Notes: generated by a model from the letters alone, not told the origin. A DNA stretch of 64,000 bases from Nonomuraea sp. MG754425 (GCF_021699195.1 NZ_SSXE01000025.1:1-64000); one strand, 5' to 3'; shown: positions 35,161-45,473, counted from the first letter of the stretch. Made by a program: numbers and translations.

Positions 35161-35709
35161 ATGCCGTTTGGCCATGACATGGTGCATTCTCTCGCCACCG
35201 TTGTCGAACTGGTCAACACCTCGCCTTCCACCGGCGGCGAGGAGGGCCTGTCCAGCCTGGCGGAGCTGCAGGCGTTCGTGGAATCCCACAAGATCAGCGG
35301 CGTCAGCACGCTCACGTCCCGCGATCTGGGCCAGGTGCGCATCGTGCGGGAGGCGTTCCACCGCGTCTTCACCGCCCCCGACCCGCACACGGCGGTGCAC
35401 ACTCTCAACGGTCTCCTGGGCGAGACCCGCATCACCCCCCGCCTGACCGAGCACGACGGCCACGCCCTGCACGTGCACTACCACGCCGCCGACGCCACCC
35501 TTGCCGAGCACGTGGCGGCCGACTGCGGGGTGGCCCTGGCCCACCTGCTGGTCGAGGGCGAGGCCGAACGCCTGCGCACCTGCTCGGCCCCCGACTGCGA
35601 CCGCGTCTTCGTGGACGAGTCCCGCAACCGCTCCCGCGTCTACTGCGACAGCCGCACCTGCGGCAACCGCATGCACGTGGCCGCCTACCGCGCCCGCCGC
35701 CGCGCCTGA
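35161..35709 (+). CDS. CGNR zinc-finger regulator (ABATE domain)
   Basis: 182 aa. An N-terminal ABATE-type stress-sensing domain (LVNTSPSTGGEEGLSSLAELQAF) and a C-terminal CGNR finger: CSAPDCDRVFVDESRNRSRVYC...CGNRMHVAAYRARRR. The four Cys bind zinc and the CGNR stretch is thought to contact DNA. Divergent from the EamA transporter with a 70-base gap, so it may regulate it. Confidence 0.9.
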   Translation: MPFGHDMVHSLATVVELVNTSPSTGGEEGLSSLAELQAFVESHKISGVSTLTSRDLGQVRIVREAFHRVFTAPDPHTAVHTLNGLLGETRITPRLTEHDGHALHVHYHAADATLAEHVAADCGVALAHLLVEGEAERLRTCSAPDCDRVFVDESRNRSRVYCDSRTCGNRMHVAAYRARRRA

Positions 35710-35844
35710 CCACCCCCGCCTGACCACCCCCGCCAGGACGTCCCCGAGAGCACTCCAACCGCGCTCAACCACGCTCAGCCGCGCTCAGCCGCCGAAGTCG
35801 CGACGGCAGCAGGGTCAACCCCCTCAGCAGGGCCGCCACGGCGG

Positions 35845-36618
35845 TCAGACCTTGTTCGGAATGGCTCCGCCGTAGCGCCTGTCGCGCTTGGCGTAGACCT
35901 CGCACGCCTCCCACAGGTCGCGCCGGTCGAAGTCGGGCCACAGCCGGTCGAGGAACACCATCTCGGCGTAGGCCGACTGCCACAGCAGGAAGTTGGAGAA
36001 GCGCTGCTCCCCCGACGAGCGCAGGAACAGGTCGACCGCCGGGATGTCCGGCTCGTCGAGATAGCGGCCGAACACCTTCTCGTTGACCTTGCCCGGCTTG
36101 ACCCGCCCGGCCGCGATGTCCGCGGCCAGTTTGAGCGCCGCGTCCACGATCTCGGCCTGACCGCCGTAATTGACACAGAACTGCAACGTGAGTGTCCGGT
36201 TGGCCACCGTCATCTCCTCGGCCGTCTGCAGCTCGGAGATGACGCTCTTCCACAACCGCCCCGGCCGGCCCGCCCAGCGCACGCGCACGCCCATGGCGTT
36301 GAGCTCGTCGCGCCGCCGCCGGATCACGTCGCGGTTGAAGCCCATCAGGAAGCGCACCTCGTCGGGCGAGCGCTTCCAGTTCTCGGTCGAGAACGCGTAC
36401 GCGCTCAGGTAGGGGACGCCCAGCTCGATGGCCCCCTCGATGACGTCGAACAGCGAGGACTCCCCCGCCTTGTGCCCCTCGGTGCGGGGCAGGCCCCTGG
36501 ACTTGGCCCAGCGGCCGTTGCCGTCCATGACGATCGCGACGTGCCGGGGCACCAGCTCGCGCGGAATGGCCGGCGGGGTCGCCCCCGACGGGTGCGGGGA
36601 CGGAGGACGTACGTTCAC
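35845..36618 (-). CDS. uppS: Isoprenyl transferase (undecaprenyl diphosphate synthase family)
   Basis: 257 aa from GTG 36618, which overlaps the recO stop (GTGA) with GGGAG before it. Cis-prenyltransferase motifs: [19 protein letters not shown] with the catalytic Asp, [28 protein letters not shown], and [24 protein letters not shown]. It makes polyprenyl diphosphate for cell wall carriers. The recO-uppS pair is conserved in actinobacteria. Confidence 0.95.
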   Translation of the reverse strand: MNVRPPSPHPSGATPPAIPRELVPRHVAIVMDGNGRWAKSRGLPRTEGHKAGESSLFDVIEGAIELGVPYLSAYAFSTENWKRSPDEVRFLMGFNRDVIRRRRDELNAMGVRVRWAGRPGRLWKSVISELQTAEEMTVANRTLTLQFCVNYGGQAEIVDAALKLAADIAAGRVKPGKVNEKVFGRYLDEPDIPAVDLFLRSSGEQRFSNFLLWQSAYAEMVFLDRLWPDFDRRDLWEACEVYAKRDRRYGGAIPNKV

Positions 36619-37355
36619 GCGGGCTCCCTTTCGACGTGTCGGAGAGAGCGTATTCCGTGTTCGAGGTGCCATTGCAGATACGCCGCGACCAGGCCGCTGC
36701 ACTCACTGCGATGGCGTGACTCCGAAGAGTCGGCGACGGCCCAGTCGCCGCGCAGCAGCGCCGTCATGAGCCCGATCGTCTCGGCCGCGGGCACGGCCGA
36801 GCCGGCCGGCTTGCACGCCCCGCACACCACGCCGCCCGCCACGATGGCGAACGCCCTGATCGCCGGCGCCTGGCACTTCGCGCACGCCTCCAGGGCCGGG
36901 GCGTAACCCGCCACGGCCAGGGAGCGCAGGAAGTAGGCGTCGAGGATCAGCCGGGCCTCGTGATCGCGGTCGGCGAGCGTGCGCAGCCCGCCCACCAGCA
37001 GCAGGAACTGCCGCAGCGCGGGCTCCTTCTCCCCGTGCGTCAGCCGGTCGGCGGTCTCCAGCATCGCGCTGCCGGCGGTGTAGCGGGGGTAGTCGGCGGT
37101 CAGCGCCTCCCCGTAGGGCCTGATCGTCTCGGCCTGCGTGACGACGTCGAGGGTGCGGCCGGTGTGCAACTGCAGGTCAACGTGCGTGAACGGCTCCAGC
37201 CTGGCCCCGAAGCGCGACTTGGTGCGGCGCACGCCGCGCGCCACCGCCCTGATCTTGCCCGTACGCTTGGCCAGGATCGTGACGATACGGTCGGCCTCAC
37301 CGAGCTTCTGAGTGCGCAGGACCACGCCTTCGTCACGGTAGAGACTCACTCGCAC
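36615..37355 (-). CDS. recO: DNA repair protein RecO
   Basis: 246 aa from a GTG at 37355. N-terminal OB fold ([26 protein letters not shown]) and a C-terminal zinc module (CAKCQ...CGACK). RecO loads RecA onto SSB-coated DNA with RecR. A second GTG two codons later (VSLYRDEG) is an equally possible start. Confidence 0.94.
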   Translation of the reverse strand: MRVSLYRDEGVVLRTQKLGEADRIVTILAKRTGKIRAVARGVRRTKSRFGARLEPFTHVDLQLHTGRTLDVVTQAETIRPYGEALTADYPRYTAGSAMLETADRLTHGEKEPALRQFLLLVGGLRTLADRDHEARLILDAYFLRSLAVAGYAPALEACAKCQAPAIRAFAIVAGGVVCGACKPAGSAVPAAETIGLMTALLRGDWAVADSSESRHRSECSGLVAAYLQWHLEHGIRSLRHVEREPA

Positions 37356-37407
37356 ATCTTACGGCCGACCTGTATACCGGCGGACGGGACGTTACGGTCA
37401 TGCTTCG

Positions 37408-37427
37408 GTGACGCGACTTTGCGTCAC
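37408..37427. promoter_or_regulatory. Perfect inverted repeat between recO and the CDP-alcohol transferase gene
   Basis: GTGACGC-GACTTT-GCGTCAC, a 7-bp inverted repeat with a 6-base spacer in the 145-base divergent region. Either an operator or a small hairpin; no regulator is indicated. Confidence 0.4.
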
Positions 37428-37500
37428 TCTCACTACACTTTGACGTCTGTCCCCGCATTACCCGTCGTTCAACCCCCCGCTACCGCCTCGAAAGGGAGTC

Positions 37501-39051
37501 ATGACCCGCGTGGTCCTGCTGGGCGCCTCGCCCGGCCCCGACATCTCTCCGACCGGCCTGAGGCTGGCCGCGCTTCCCGGCAATCCCACCGTGTCCGAAC
37601 GGCTGCGCAGCCAGCTCACCTCGATGGATCCGCGCCTGGCCGCCATCCCGACGGACAACGTGGCGACCGCTCTGCGCGCCCTGGCCGACGTCGCCGAGCA
37701 AGCGACGGAGAGCCTGTTCATCATCCCTGAGAACTCTGTCGTCCACGACGAGCTGATCTACCAGATCACCAAGACCAAGCGTGGTGCGCTGGCGCTCGTC
37801 GCGAAAGAGCCACGGGTGGAGGTGACGGAGGACAGCGAACTCGGCACCGAGGACAACACCGCCGACGACAGTGCCACCGAGGAGCGCATCCCCGTCGACG
37901 AGGCCGACCCCGAGATCGGCATGAACCGCGTCGAGGGGCTGCCGGTGCGCGCCCGCATCAGCAAGTCGGGCCGCGTGATCTCCGTGGGCACCGCGACCCA
38001 CGCCGTGACCAGACCCAACGCGGTGCTGCTCGGCCCGCTCCACATCAGCGCGCGCAACGCCCCGACACTGGCGCAGACCTGCCGCGAGCTGGCCGCCATG
38101 ACCGACCGCTTCGGCGACGACGACGACCTCCTCCAGCTCATCGTGTTCGGCCTGGTGCGCAGCGGCGTGTCGGTCGGCATCCGGGGCCGCCGCGACCTGT
38201 TCTACCGCCGGGTCACCACCCAGGAGGAGGTCAACGAGGCCGGCTCCGAGATGGCCGGCATGAACGAAGACCGCTCCCGGCTCAACAACGCGGTCAAGGG
38301 CGCCGACGGCTTCTTCACCACGTACTTCGTCTCCACCTACTCCCGCTACATCGCCCGCTGGGCCGCCCGGCGCGGGCTGACGCCCAACCAGGTGACGCTG
38401 ATCTCGATCCTGCTCGGCGTGGCCGCCGCCGCCTGCTTCGCCACCGGCGACCGGCCCTGGATGGTGGCGGGCGGGGTGCTCATCTACTTCGCCTTCGTCT
38501 TCGACTGCGTCGACGGGCAGGTCGCCCGCTACGCCCGCAAGTTCGGCGTGCTGGGGGCCTGGCTGGACGCCACGTTCGACCGGTTCAAGGAGTACGTCGT
38601 CTTCGCGGGCCTGGCCGTCGGCTGGATCGCCTCCGGCAACGGCGACGAGATCTGGATCCTGGCGCTGGCCGCGCTCGGCCTGCAGTCCGTACGCCACCTG
38701 CTCGACTTCTCCTTCGGCGCCGCCAACCGCCGCAAGCCCCCGTCCCCGCTGCCCACGATCTCCCTCGACGCCCCCGACGACCGCGAGCTGCGCCAGAAGC
38801 TGACCACCCGCAAGGAGCAGCGCAGCCAGGGTGTCAGGGGCGTGCTGAAGATGTGGACGAAGGCCGGCAAGTACCGTGCGGTCCACTGGGCGCGTAAGAT
38901 GATCGTCTTCCCCATCGGCGAACGTTTCGCGGCCATCGCGATCACCGCCGCCCTCTTCGACGCCCGGATCACCTTCATCACCCTCGTGATCTGGGGCTCC
39001 GTCGCCGCCGCCTACACCCTCACCGGACGCCTCATGAGGTCGCTCGTATGA
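37501..39051 (+). CDS. CDP-alcohol phosphatidyltransferase family membrane protein with extra N-terminal domain
   Basis: 516 aa, AAAGGGAG before the ATG. Residues about 1-240 form a soluble domain with nucleotidyltransferase-like strands (RVVLLGASPG, SLFIIPENSVVHDEL) and an acidic linker (about 108-140). Residues about 270-515 carry the CDP-alcohol transferase motif DCVDGQVARYARKFGVLGAWLDATFDRF (read as D..DG..AR with G...D...D) and about six membrane helices. It would join a CDP-linked head group to an alcohol acceptor, probably in phospholipid or inositol-phosphate metabolism. Substrate unknown. Confidence 0.85.
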   Translation: MTRVVLLGASPGPDISPTGLRLAALPGNPTVSERLRSQLTSMDPRLAAIPTDNVATALRALADVAEQATESLFIIPENSVVHDELIYQITKTKRGALALVAKEPRVEVTEDSELGTEDNTADDSATEERIPVDEADPEIGMNRVEGLPVRARISKSGRVISVGTATHAVTRPNAVLLGPLHISARNAPTLAQTCRELAAMTDRFGDDDDLLQLIVFGLVRSGVSVGIRGRRDLFYRRVTTQEEVNEAGSEMAGMNEDRSRLNNAVKGADGFFTTYFVSTYSRYIARWAARRGLTPNQVTLISILLGVAAAACFATGDRPWMVAGGVLIYFAFVFDCVDGQVARYARKFGVLGAWLDATFDRFKEYVVFAGLAVGWIASGNGDEIWILALAALGLQSVRHLLDFSFGAANRRKPPSPLPTISLDAPDDRELRQKLTTRKEQRSQGVRGVLKMWTKAGKYRAVHWARKMIVFPIGERFAAIAITAALFDARITFITLVIWGSVAAAYTLTGRLMRSLV

Positions 39052-39770
39052 TCACCCACCCGCAGGCCATGGCCACCCCCACGCCGGACCCCGACGAGGA
39101 ACGCCGCCGCATCCAGACCGCCCGCATCGTCGCCTACCGCGACGACGGCCCGCTCGGCCAGGCCCTGTCCACCAGGCTGGGCACCGGCCTGACCCCCGTG
39201 CCCGCCACGCTCGTGGCCCTGCTCGCCGTCATCGCCCTCACGGTCACGGGGCTGCTCGAGCCCGGTGGCCCCATCCTGCTGCTTCCCGTGGCCATCGTGC
39301 TGCTGCTCGTGCTGCCCACGACGCCGCGCAACCACCTGGGCCGCTTCGACTGGCTCACCCCGCCGCTGGTGCGCGCGGCCGAGTTCTTCACCATCATCGC
39401 CGTCGGCCTGGCGGCCGACGCGCCGAAGTGGCTGCTGTTCGTGCTTGTGTACGTCGTCGGCTACCACACCTACGACACCGTCTACCGCACGCGGCAGAGC
39501 ATCTGGCCGCCCGCCTGGGTGTTCCGGGCCGGGCTCGGCTGGGAGCTGCGCCTGCTGGTGATCGGTGTGGGCGCGGCGCTCGGCGCGCTGACGCCGGTGC
39601 TGGCGGTGCTGACGGCCTACCTGTTCGTGCTGTTCGCGGTGGAGAGCGTGACGAGCTGGGTGCGCCTGGACAAGGCTTCCGCCCAGGCCGCCGCCGACGC
39701 CGAGCAGGACCTCGAGGCCTCGCCCGAGGACGCCATGGAGCAGGCGAACGGAGAGGCGGAGAAGGGGTAG
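39048..39770 (+). CDS. DUF5941-type membrane protein
   Basis: 240 aa, ATGA overlap with the CDP-alcohol transferase. A polar N-terminus (about 1-48), five or so hydrophobic segments, and a conserved stretch YHTYDTVYRTRQSIWPPAW. The acidic tail (AEQDLEASPEDAMEQ) is nonconserved. DUF5941 domains occur beside, and I believe sometimes fused to, this kind of CDP-alcohol transferase, so they probably work together in the membrane. Confidence 0.8.
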   Translation: MITHPQAMATPTPDPDEERRRIQTARIVAYRDDGPLGQALSTRLGTGLTPVPATLVALLAVIALTVTGLLEPGGPILLLPVAIVLLLVLPTTPRNHLGRFDWLTPPLVRAAEFFTIIAVGLAADAPKWLLFVLVYVVGYHTYDTVYRTRQSIWPPAWVFRAGLGWELRLLVIGVGAALGALTPVLAVLTAYLFVLFAVESVTSWVRLDKASAQAAADAEQDLEASPEDAMEQANGEAEKG

Positions 39771-39794
39771 CCTGCCCTTTCCCCACGCTCGCGC

Positions 39795-39823
39795 GGCGCC
39801 GCACCCCCCGGGGGTGCGGCGCC
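39795..39823 (+). terminator. Strong hairpin terminator after the DUF5941 gene
   Basis: GGCGCCGCACCCCC and GGGGGTGCGGCGCC form a 12-14 bp perfect stem about 25 bases after the stop. There is no T-run, as is common in high-GC actinomycetes. Confidence 0.75.
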
Positions 39824-39850
39824 GTCCGCGTCTCTCCGCCGGATCCGTTC

Positions 39851-39862
39851 GAGAGCGCTCTC
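39851..39862. promoter_or_regulatory. LacI-type operator 1 (GAGAGCGCTCTC), upstream of GH16
   Basis: Perfect 12-bp palindrome with the central CG typical of LacI-family sites (compare the CebR site TGGGAGCGCTCCCA). It lies about 90 bases upstream of a second copy. Confidence 0.7.
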
Positions 39863-39905
39863 CGGGACGCCCCGCACCGCGCCGCCTGGACGTCTGTGTG
39901 GTTTG

Positions 39906-39954
39906 TTGACAGCCGGTAAACGCTGTGCTCAGATCGTTGAGAGAGCGCTCTCTC
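39906..39954 (+). promoter_or_regulatory. GH16 promoter with LacI-type operator 2
   Basis: A -35 TTGACA (39906-39911) and a weak -10 TCAGAT (39929-39934), 17 bases apart, place the transcript start near 39941. This lies inside a 16-bp perfect palindrome GAGAGAGCGCTCTCTC (39939-39954). A repressor here would block initiation. Two sites 90 bases apart could allow looping. Confidence 0.7.
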
Positions 39955-39988
39955 CCAGCGCGCTCCGGTACCCCCCCCTGGAGCGAGT

Positions 39989-41377
39989 ATGACAACCACG
40001 ATCCGGCGCCGGCGCCGCATGGCGGCCGTCGCCGCGGTGCTCGTCGCGCTCAGCGGCCTGCTCGTCAAGACGGCCGTCAGCGCCTCGGCCAGCGTCCCCG
40101 CCACCCCGTCCGGCTGGTCCCTCGTCTGGTCCGACGACTTCAACGGCACCGCCAACACCCTGCCCTCGTCGAGCAACTGGATCATCGACACCGGCCACGC
40201 CTACCCCGGCGGCCCGGCCAACTGGGGCACCGGCGAGGTCCAGAACTACACCTCCAGCACCGCCAACCTCAGCCTCGACGGCTCCGGCAACCTGCGCATC
40301 ACCCCGCTGAAGAGTTCCTCGGGCGAGTGGACCTCGGCGCGCATCGAGACCCGGCGGGCCGACTTCAAGCCCGCCGACGGGCGCATCCTGCGCATCGAGA
40401 GCCGCATCCAGATGCCGAACGTCACCGGCGAGGCCGCGCTCGGCTACTGGCCGGCGTTCTGGGCGCTCGGCGCGCCGTACCGGGGGAACTACTGGAACTG
40501 GCCGGCGATCGGCGAGTTCGACATCATGGAGAACGTCAACGGCATCAACTCGGTCTGGGCCGTGCTGCACTGCGGCGTCAACCCGGGCGGGCCGTGCAAC
40601 GAGACCACCGGCCTCGGCGCGAACCGCGCCTGCCCCGGCTCGACCTGCCAGGCGGCCTACCACACCTACCGCTTCGAGTGGGACCGCAGCGTCAGCCCCA
40701 ACCAACTGCGCTGGTACGTGGACGGCCAGCAGTTCCACAGCGTGACCCAGTCCCAGTTCGACGCCACGACCTGGGCCAACATGACCGGTCACGCCGGCTA
40801 CTTCCTGCTGCTCAACGTGGCGATGGGCGGGGCCTTCCCCAACGCGCTCGGCGGCTCCACCCCGACCGCGGCCACCGTCTCGGGGCGGCCGATGATGGTC
40901 GACTACGTGGCGGTGTGGCAGAGCGGCAGCGGCGGCACCGACCCGACCAACCCTCCGGGCGGCGTTGACGCCCGCTCGACGATCCAGGCCGAGAGCTACC
41001 AGGGGCAGTCGGGCACCATCGTCGAGACCACCACCGACAGCGGCGGCGGCCAGAACGTCGGGGCGATCGCCAACGGCGACTGGCTGCGCTACGACGGCGT
41101 CAACTTCGGCTCGACGGCCGCCACGCAGTTCCGGGCCCGGGTCGCCTCGGGTGCCGGGGCCGGCGTGGGCGGTCTGGTACAGGTCCGCCTCGACAGCCCG
41201 ACGGCCACGCCGATCGGCGACTTCGCGCTCTCGAACACGGGCGGGTGGCAGAGCTGGCGCACGGTGCCGGCGAACATCTCGGGCGTGACGGGCACGCACA
41301 CCGTGTACCTGACCTTCTCCTCCGGCCAGCCGGCCGACTTCGTCAACGTCAACTGGTTCACGTTCGCGACGTCCTGA
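39989..41377 (+). CDS. Secreted GH16 beta-glucanase with C-terminal CBM6
   Basis: 462 aa. Signal peptide of about 35 residues (RRRRRMAAVAAVLVALSG...ASASV). GH16 domain about 40-315 with the catalytic motif GEFDIMENV (ExDxxE). Linker GSGGTDPTNPPGG. A carbohydrate-binding module of family 6 from about 330 (IQAESYQGQSGTIVETT, NGDWLRYDGVNFG, FVNVNWFTF). It probably cuts beta-1,3- or mixed beta-1,3/1,4-glucans outside the cell. GGAG lies 7 bases before the ATG. Confidence 0.95.
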   Translation: MTTTIRRRRRMAAVAAVLVALSGLLVKTAVSASASVPATPSGWSLVWSDDFNGTANTLPSSSNWIIDTGHAYPGGPANWGTGEVQNYTSSTANLSLDGSGNLRITPLKSSSGEWTSARIETRRADFKPADGRILRIESRIQMPNVTGEAALGYWPAFWALGAPYRGNYWNWPAIGEFDIMENVNGINSVWAVLHCGVNPGGPCNETTGLGANRACPGSTCQAAYHTYRFEWDRSVSPNQLRWYVDGQQFHSVTQSQFDATTWANMTGHAGYFLLLNVAMGGAFPNALGGSTPTAATVSGRPMMVDYVAVWQSGSGGTDPTNPPGGVDARSTIQAESYQGQSGTIVETTTDSGGGQNVGAIANGDWLRYDGVNFGSTAATQFRARVASGAGAGVGGLVQVRLDSPTATPIGDFALSNTGGWQSWRTVPANISGVTGTHTVYLTFSSGQPADFVNVNWFTFATS

Positions 41378-41646
41378 GCCGGCACGGCTCGGCGGCGTCC
41401 TGACGGGCCCGGGCGGGAGGCGTCTCCGCCCGGTCCCGCCCACGTCCGACGCCGCCCTCACGACGCCCTCACGGCGGCCTTGCGCCACAACCTCGCGCCG
41501 GCCTTGGGGCGGCCTCGCGACGGTTCCTCGCCGCAGCCCCTCGCGGCAGCCCCTCGTGGCGGAGTCTTCCGTGCTCGCCTCGTCCGGCCCGCAGCCCCCG
41601 CGCGGGGCCCCGTCCGGTTGTGGGTGTCCCGGGCGACAATGGTGTG

Positions 41647-42600
41647 GTGAGCGAATTGCCGGTGATCGACATCGCCCCGCTCCTCGTCGCGGGCGCGGCG
41701 GGCGTCGGGAAGCAGGCCGTCGCGGACGCGATCGGCGCGGCCTGCCGCGACAACGGGTTCTTCTACGTCTCGGGCCACGGCGTGCCACAGGCGCTCGTCG
41801 AGCGGCTCGACGCCGCGAGCCGGCGCTTCTTCGCGCTGCCGGAGCAGGCCAAGAACGAGATCTCGATGGAACGGGGCGGCCGGGCCTGGCGCGGGTTCTT
41901 CCCGGTAGGCGGCGAGCTGACCTCGGGACGGCCCGACCTGAAGGAGGGCGTCTACTTCGGGGCCGAGCAGCCGCCGGGGACTACGCCCCTGCACGGGCCG
42001 AACCTCTTCCCCGCCCAGGTGCCCGAGCTGCGGGAGGCGGTGCTGGACTACCTTCGCCGGATGACGGACGTCGGGCAGGCGGTGATGGGCGGGATCGCGC
42101 TGAGCCTGGAACTGCCGGAGGACTACTTCCGTACGAGCTACACGGCCCACCCCACCATCCTTTTCCGGATATTTCACTATCCGCCGGGCCAGGCCGACGA
42201 CCCCGACACCTGGGGCGTCGGCGAGCACACCGACTACGGCCTGCTGACCCTGCTGCTCCAGGACGGCAACGGCGGCCTCCAGGTCCGCGCCGAGGAGGGC
42301 TGGATCGACGCGCCCCCGATCGCGGGCACGTTCGTGTGCAACATCGGCGACATGCTCGACAAGCTCACCGGCGGCCGGTACCGCTCGACGCCGCACCGCG
42401 TCCGCAACCGCAGCGGCAACGAGCGCCTCAGCTTCCCGTTCTTCTTCGACCCCGGCTGGGACAGCGAGGTCCCGCCCCTCCCCTACGCGCCCGGACGCCG
42501 CTGGGACGGCCAGGTGGACTTCACCGGCACCTACGGCGAGTACCTGCTGTCCAAGGTCTCCAAGGTCTTCCCGCACCTGTTCAGGGAGCAGCGGCTGTGA
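41647..42600 (+). CDS. 2-oxoglutarate/Fe(II) oxygenase, isopenicillin N synthase-like
   Basis: 317 aa from GTG 41647 (a GTG immediately before is equivalent). N-terminal DIOX_N region ([23 protein letters not shown]) and the 2OG-Fe(II) core with HxD...H ([21 protein letters not shown]) and the 2OG-binding Arg after it. Such proteins oxidise small molecules in the cytosol; the substrate is unknown. It stands alone, with no operon partner. Confidence 0.9.
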   Translation: MSELPVIDIAPLLVAGAAGVGKQAVADAIGAACRDNGFFYVSGHGVPQALVERLDAASRRFFALPEQAKNEISMERGGRAWRGFFPVGGELTSGRPDLKEGVYFGAEQPPGTTPLHGPNLFPAQVPELREAVLDYLRRMTDVGQAVMGGIALSLELPEDYFRTSYTAHPTILFRIFHYPPGQADDPDTWGVGEHTDYGLLTLLLQDGNGGLQVRAEEGWIDAPPIAGTFVCNIGDMLDKLTGGRYRSTPHRVRNRSGNERLSFPFFFDPGWDSEVPPLPYAPGRRWDGQVDFTGTYGEYLLSKVSKVFPHLFREQRL

Positions 42601-42607
42601 GGCCGCC

Positions 42608-42979
42608 TCACTCCGCGGCGGCCAGGTCCTGAAGCTCCCGGAGGGCGGGCAGCTCCGACTCCGCGTCCGCGGGCACCCGGCCCGCCCGCTCGTCCTCGTC
42701 CTGCCCGGCCCAGTGCCGCAGCGCCCGCACGGGGGTCAGGCCGCCCGCCTTCGCCCAGCGCAGCCGCCGCACCCACGCGACGGCGGCGTTGGCGGCGACG
42801 TCCCCGCCACTCTCCCGCCGGACGAATCCGGCCGCGTCACCCGCGACCGCGGCCCACAGGTAACCGACGACGGCCTCGCCCATGAGCACGGGAACGTAGC
42901 GGACGGCCCCGGACGTCGTCCGCTCGTAACTCTCCGGACTCCGCACGGTCCGGAACCGGGGCTGGTCCTTCAGCGACAT
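42608..42979 (-). CDS. Hypothetical protein, putative immunity protein of the toxin locus
   Basis: 123 aa from ATG 42979 (MSLKDQPRFRTVRSPESYERTTSGAVRYVPV). It has a short hydrophobic stretch (VLMGEAVVGYLWAAVAG, about 30-46) and a helical, Arg/Trp-rich second half (AVAWVRRLRWAKAGG) ending acidic. No family recognised. It starts 16 bases after the toxin stop on the same strand, the usual place for an immunity gene. That role is inferred from position alone. Confidence 0.65.
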   Translation of the reverse strand: MSLKDQPRFRTVRSPESYERTTSGAVRYVPVLMGEAVVGYLWAAVAGDAAGFVRRESGGDVAANAAVAWVRRLRWAKAGGLTPVRALRHWAGQDEDERAGRVPADAESELPALRELQDLAAAE

Positions 42980-42995
42980 GTCCGCCTCTCCTCCG

Positions 42996-45467
42996 TCACC
43001 CGGCACCTCTCGGCAGAACCCATCCGAAGATCTGCCAGATTCCATCCTGCATCCGCACGTCCTCGACGAAGTACGAAACACCCCTGCCCAGTAGCAGCTC
43101 CACTTCCCACGAATATTCGCTGAACGGGGCCGCGTACATGGCGGGCGTGCCCTCGGGCACCCGCAGGCGCAGCATGGCGTCGTGCTCGAGGTTCGGATTC
43201 TTCTGGAGGCCGGTCGAGAAGAAGGCGGGGTCCGTCTGCACGGTGCCCGGCAGCTCTTCCACGGGCACGCTGAAGACGATCTCCACCCCGAACAGGCCGC
43301 GGACCACGTCGATCGACACCGGCACCGGCTGACGGCTCACGACGTTGTCGAGGTTCAGGATGTCGGCGACCAGCAACCGCACCCCGGGCCGCCTCATCAC
43401 CCTCTCAGGAGGCAGACCGCCGAACTCCCGCAGCAGGCCGTTGATCTCCGTGTAGTGGTCGCCGGCGTAACGCGTGATCGACCGGGCCTCCTTCCCGGAC
43501 ACGTTGCCGATCACGTCGGCCCAGATCGCCTCGCCGAAGGAGCCCTCGACCGCGCGGGCGCCGAAGGGCGCGTCCAAGGGGACGTGCGGAGCGGGGGCGA
43601 CGTACAGCAGGCCCGAGTCGCTCCTGCGCAGGGGTCCGGTGAACGGGCCGTTCGCCTCGGCGGCGAGTCCGGTGAGGGGCGGCGGGGTCGCGGAATGGAG
43701 GCCGAGGTCGGCGAGGCTCGAAGGTGCGGTCCGCCCGCTGGGGTGGGCATCGCCGTCGTAAAGGGACAGCAGCTCGGGCAGGGCCTCCGCCAGGGCGGGA
43801 TGCAACGAGCCCTCGTTCGCCATCCCGGCCAGTTCGCCGGCGGTGAACCATTTGGCCGAGCTCACCTCGTACGGGTCGAGCTTCGCCGTGAACTTCTCGC
43901 CCCTGGCGGCCAGATTGGTGTACGTCCAGCCCGGCTCGATCTCGATCGGGAGCGCGCCGACCAGCTCAAGCCGGTCCAGGTAGTCCTGGTTGACGCCGAG
44001 TTCCTCGCTGATCTCGCGGGCGGCGCCCTGGGTGGGGCTCTCCAGGCTGTCGAGCGCGCCACCGGGCAACTGCCAGCGCCCCGCGTTCGAGAGGTAGTCC
44101 ATCTCGCCCTGCTGCATCAGGAGATAGCGCGGCCGCCCCTCGGCATCGAGGGTCTGGATCAGCACCCCCGCGGCGCCGTACCTGCCCCACAGCCCGGACG
44201 GCGTGTACCCGTCGCCCGGGATGCCGGTGTCGTCGAGGATCTGAAACGGGCTCGCCTCCTCGCGCGCGGCGGCGGACGGGTCCGCCGGATGCGCCCCGGC
44301 GGGCCCGGTCTGGCCCGGCTTGGGGGCGGCGGGCGGGTCCGGTGACTTGTTGATCAGCTCGTCGACGCTGCTGTTCTGCTTGGTGGGGATGATCTCCTGA
44401 GCGTTTCCCGTGCCGGACAAGTCGTGGACCGTGGCCTGCCCGGCGTGCGCGGCCGTCGTGGACGACGGCTTCGTGGCCGGCGATGACGTGGCCGACTCCG
44501 ACATGGCCGACAGCGACGTGGCTGACTCCGACGGCGCCGCCTTCGAGGTGGCCGGCTCCAAGGTGGGCGCGGTGTGGTCCGCGCTCGCGGAGGGGCCGTC
44601 GCCGGAACCGCCGGAGCCGGGGCCGCCAGGACCGGAGCCGTCGTCGAGGTGGTGCGCGCCGGGTGACCAGCTCGCCCACTGCGCGTCCGCGCCGCCCAGG
44701 ACGCCCGAGGTGAAGCTCTTCAGCAGCCGGTCCGCGTCGAGCGGCTCCCCGGCGAGGAGCTGGCCGAACAGGTCGCTCGCCCCGCCGGCCAGCCCGGAGC
44801 GGCCCATCAGCCCCCACATCGACCTGGCGGGCGCGAGCCCGGTGAACAGCGTCAGGAAGGCTCCCAGCGTGGCGCCGGTGCCGGCGGACGTCATGAGCTG
44901 CTCCCAATCGAGGTGGTCCCGCCGGTCCTGGGTGGCCTGCACGATCGCGTCCATGCCGGCGAGCAGCACGCCGAACAGGCCGACGTTGATGAGCAGCCGT
45001 TTGCCGAGCTGGGCGATGGTCAGCCGGGCCAGTTGCACCCGGCTCCCGATCAGGGCGAAGGACAGCCCGCCCCACGGCCCGAACGCCATGGCCAGCAGCC
45101 AGCCGATCTGGAAGATCAGGAACCAGACCGAGACCTCGATCATCCGTTTCACGTACTGGACCTGGACGCCCAGCTCGTTGAGGCCGACGGCGGTGTCGAC
45201 GAGCTCCTCGACGAGCTGCGTCAGAGCCGGGTCGGCGGTGAGCCGGACGTGCCCGAGGAACGCCTCCAGCGCGTCGCCGTCCCAGCTCTCGCCGATCCCG
45301 AGGTAGTCGTCCAGCCCGGCTCGCGCGCCGACCTTCGTGGCGGTGGCGACGCACAGGTCGGCCAGCCGGAAGCAGCCGTCCTCGTCACCTTCGGGCCAGT
45401 CCATGCCGACGGCGTAGCCCACGTACGGTTTGGCCCAGTCGGGCACCAGGAAGCCGTCGAACCCCAA
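42996..45467 (-). CDS. Polymorphic toxin: WXG100-like N-terminus, Nudix domain, C-terminal ADP-ribosyltransferase
   Basis: 823 aa from TTG 45467. Residues 1-230: helical WXG100-like/CpnT-type secretion domain with hydrophobic stretches at about 110-150 and 155-175. 255-420: Ser/Gly/Pro-rich linker. 430-565: Nudix hydrolase with a complete box (GALDSLE, seven residues, then REISEELGV). 640-823: ADP-ribosyltransferase fold with Arg723 (VVRGLFG), FFSTGL in place of STS, and ExE ([11 protein letters not shown], Glu786/Glu788). A T7SS-type effector that modifies a target with ADP-ribose from NAD+ is the best reading; the Nudix domain's job is unclear. Confidence 0.85.
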   Translation of the reverse strand: MGFDGFLVPDWAKPYVGYAVGMDWPEGDEDGCFRLADLCVATATKVGARAGLDDYLGIGESWDGDALEAFLGHVRLTADPALTQLVEELVDTAVGLNELGVQVQYVKRMIEVSVWFLIFQIGWLLAMAFGPWGGLSFALIGSRVQLARLTIAQLGKRLLINVGLFGVLLAGMDAIVQATQDRRDHLDWEQLMTSAGTGATLGAFLTLFTGLAPARSMWGLMGRSGLAGGASDLFGQLLAGEPLDADRLLKSFTSGVLGGADAQWASWSPGAHHLDDGSGPGGPGSGGSGDGPSASADHTAPTLEPATSKAAPSESATSLSAMSESATSSPATKPSSTTAAHAGQATVHDLSGTGNAQEIIPTKQNSSVDELINKSPDPPAAPKPGQTGPAGAHPADPSAAAREEASPFQILDDTGIPGDGYTPSGLWGRYGAAGVLIQTLDAEGRPRYLLMQQGEMDYLSNAGRWQLPGGALDSLESPTQGAAREISEELGVNQDYLDRLELVGALPIEIEPGWTYTNLAARGEKFTAKLDPYEVSSAKWFTAGELAGMANEGSLHPALAEALPELLSLYDGDAHPSGRTAPSSLADLGLHSATPPPLTGLAAEANGPFTGPLRRSDSGLLYVAPAPHVPLDAPFGARAVEGSFGEAIWADVIGNVSGKEARSITRYAGDHYTEINGLLREFGGLPPERVMRRPGVRLLVADILNLDNVVSRQPVPVSIDVVRGLFGVEIVFSVPVEELPGTVQTDPAFFSTGLQKNPNLEHDAMLRLRVPEGTPAMYAAPFSEYSWEVELLLGRGVSYFVEDVRMQDGIWQIFGWVLPRGAG

Positions 45468-45473
45468 AGGGGC

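Noticed and set aside
35710-35844. Repeated CCTGACCACCCCCG and CGCTCA units between the CGNR gene and uppS
   Set aside because: Two or three short imperfect copies in a convergent gap; no array spacing or palindrome, so neither CRISPR nor mobile-element ends.
44410-45306. A plus-strand frame opposite the toxin gene
   Set aside because: Ser/Pro-rich shadow of the toxin linker and N-terminal region, no recognisable fold.
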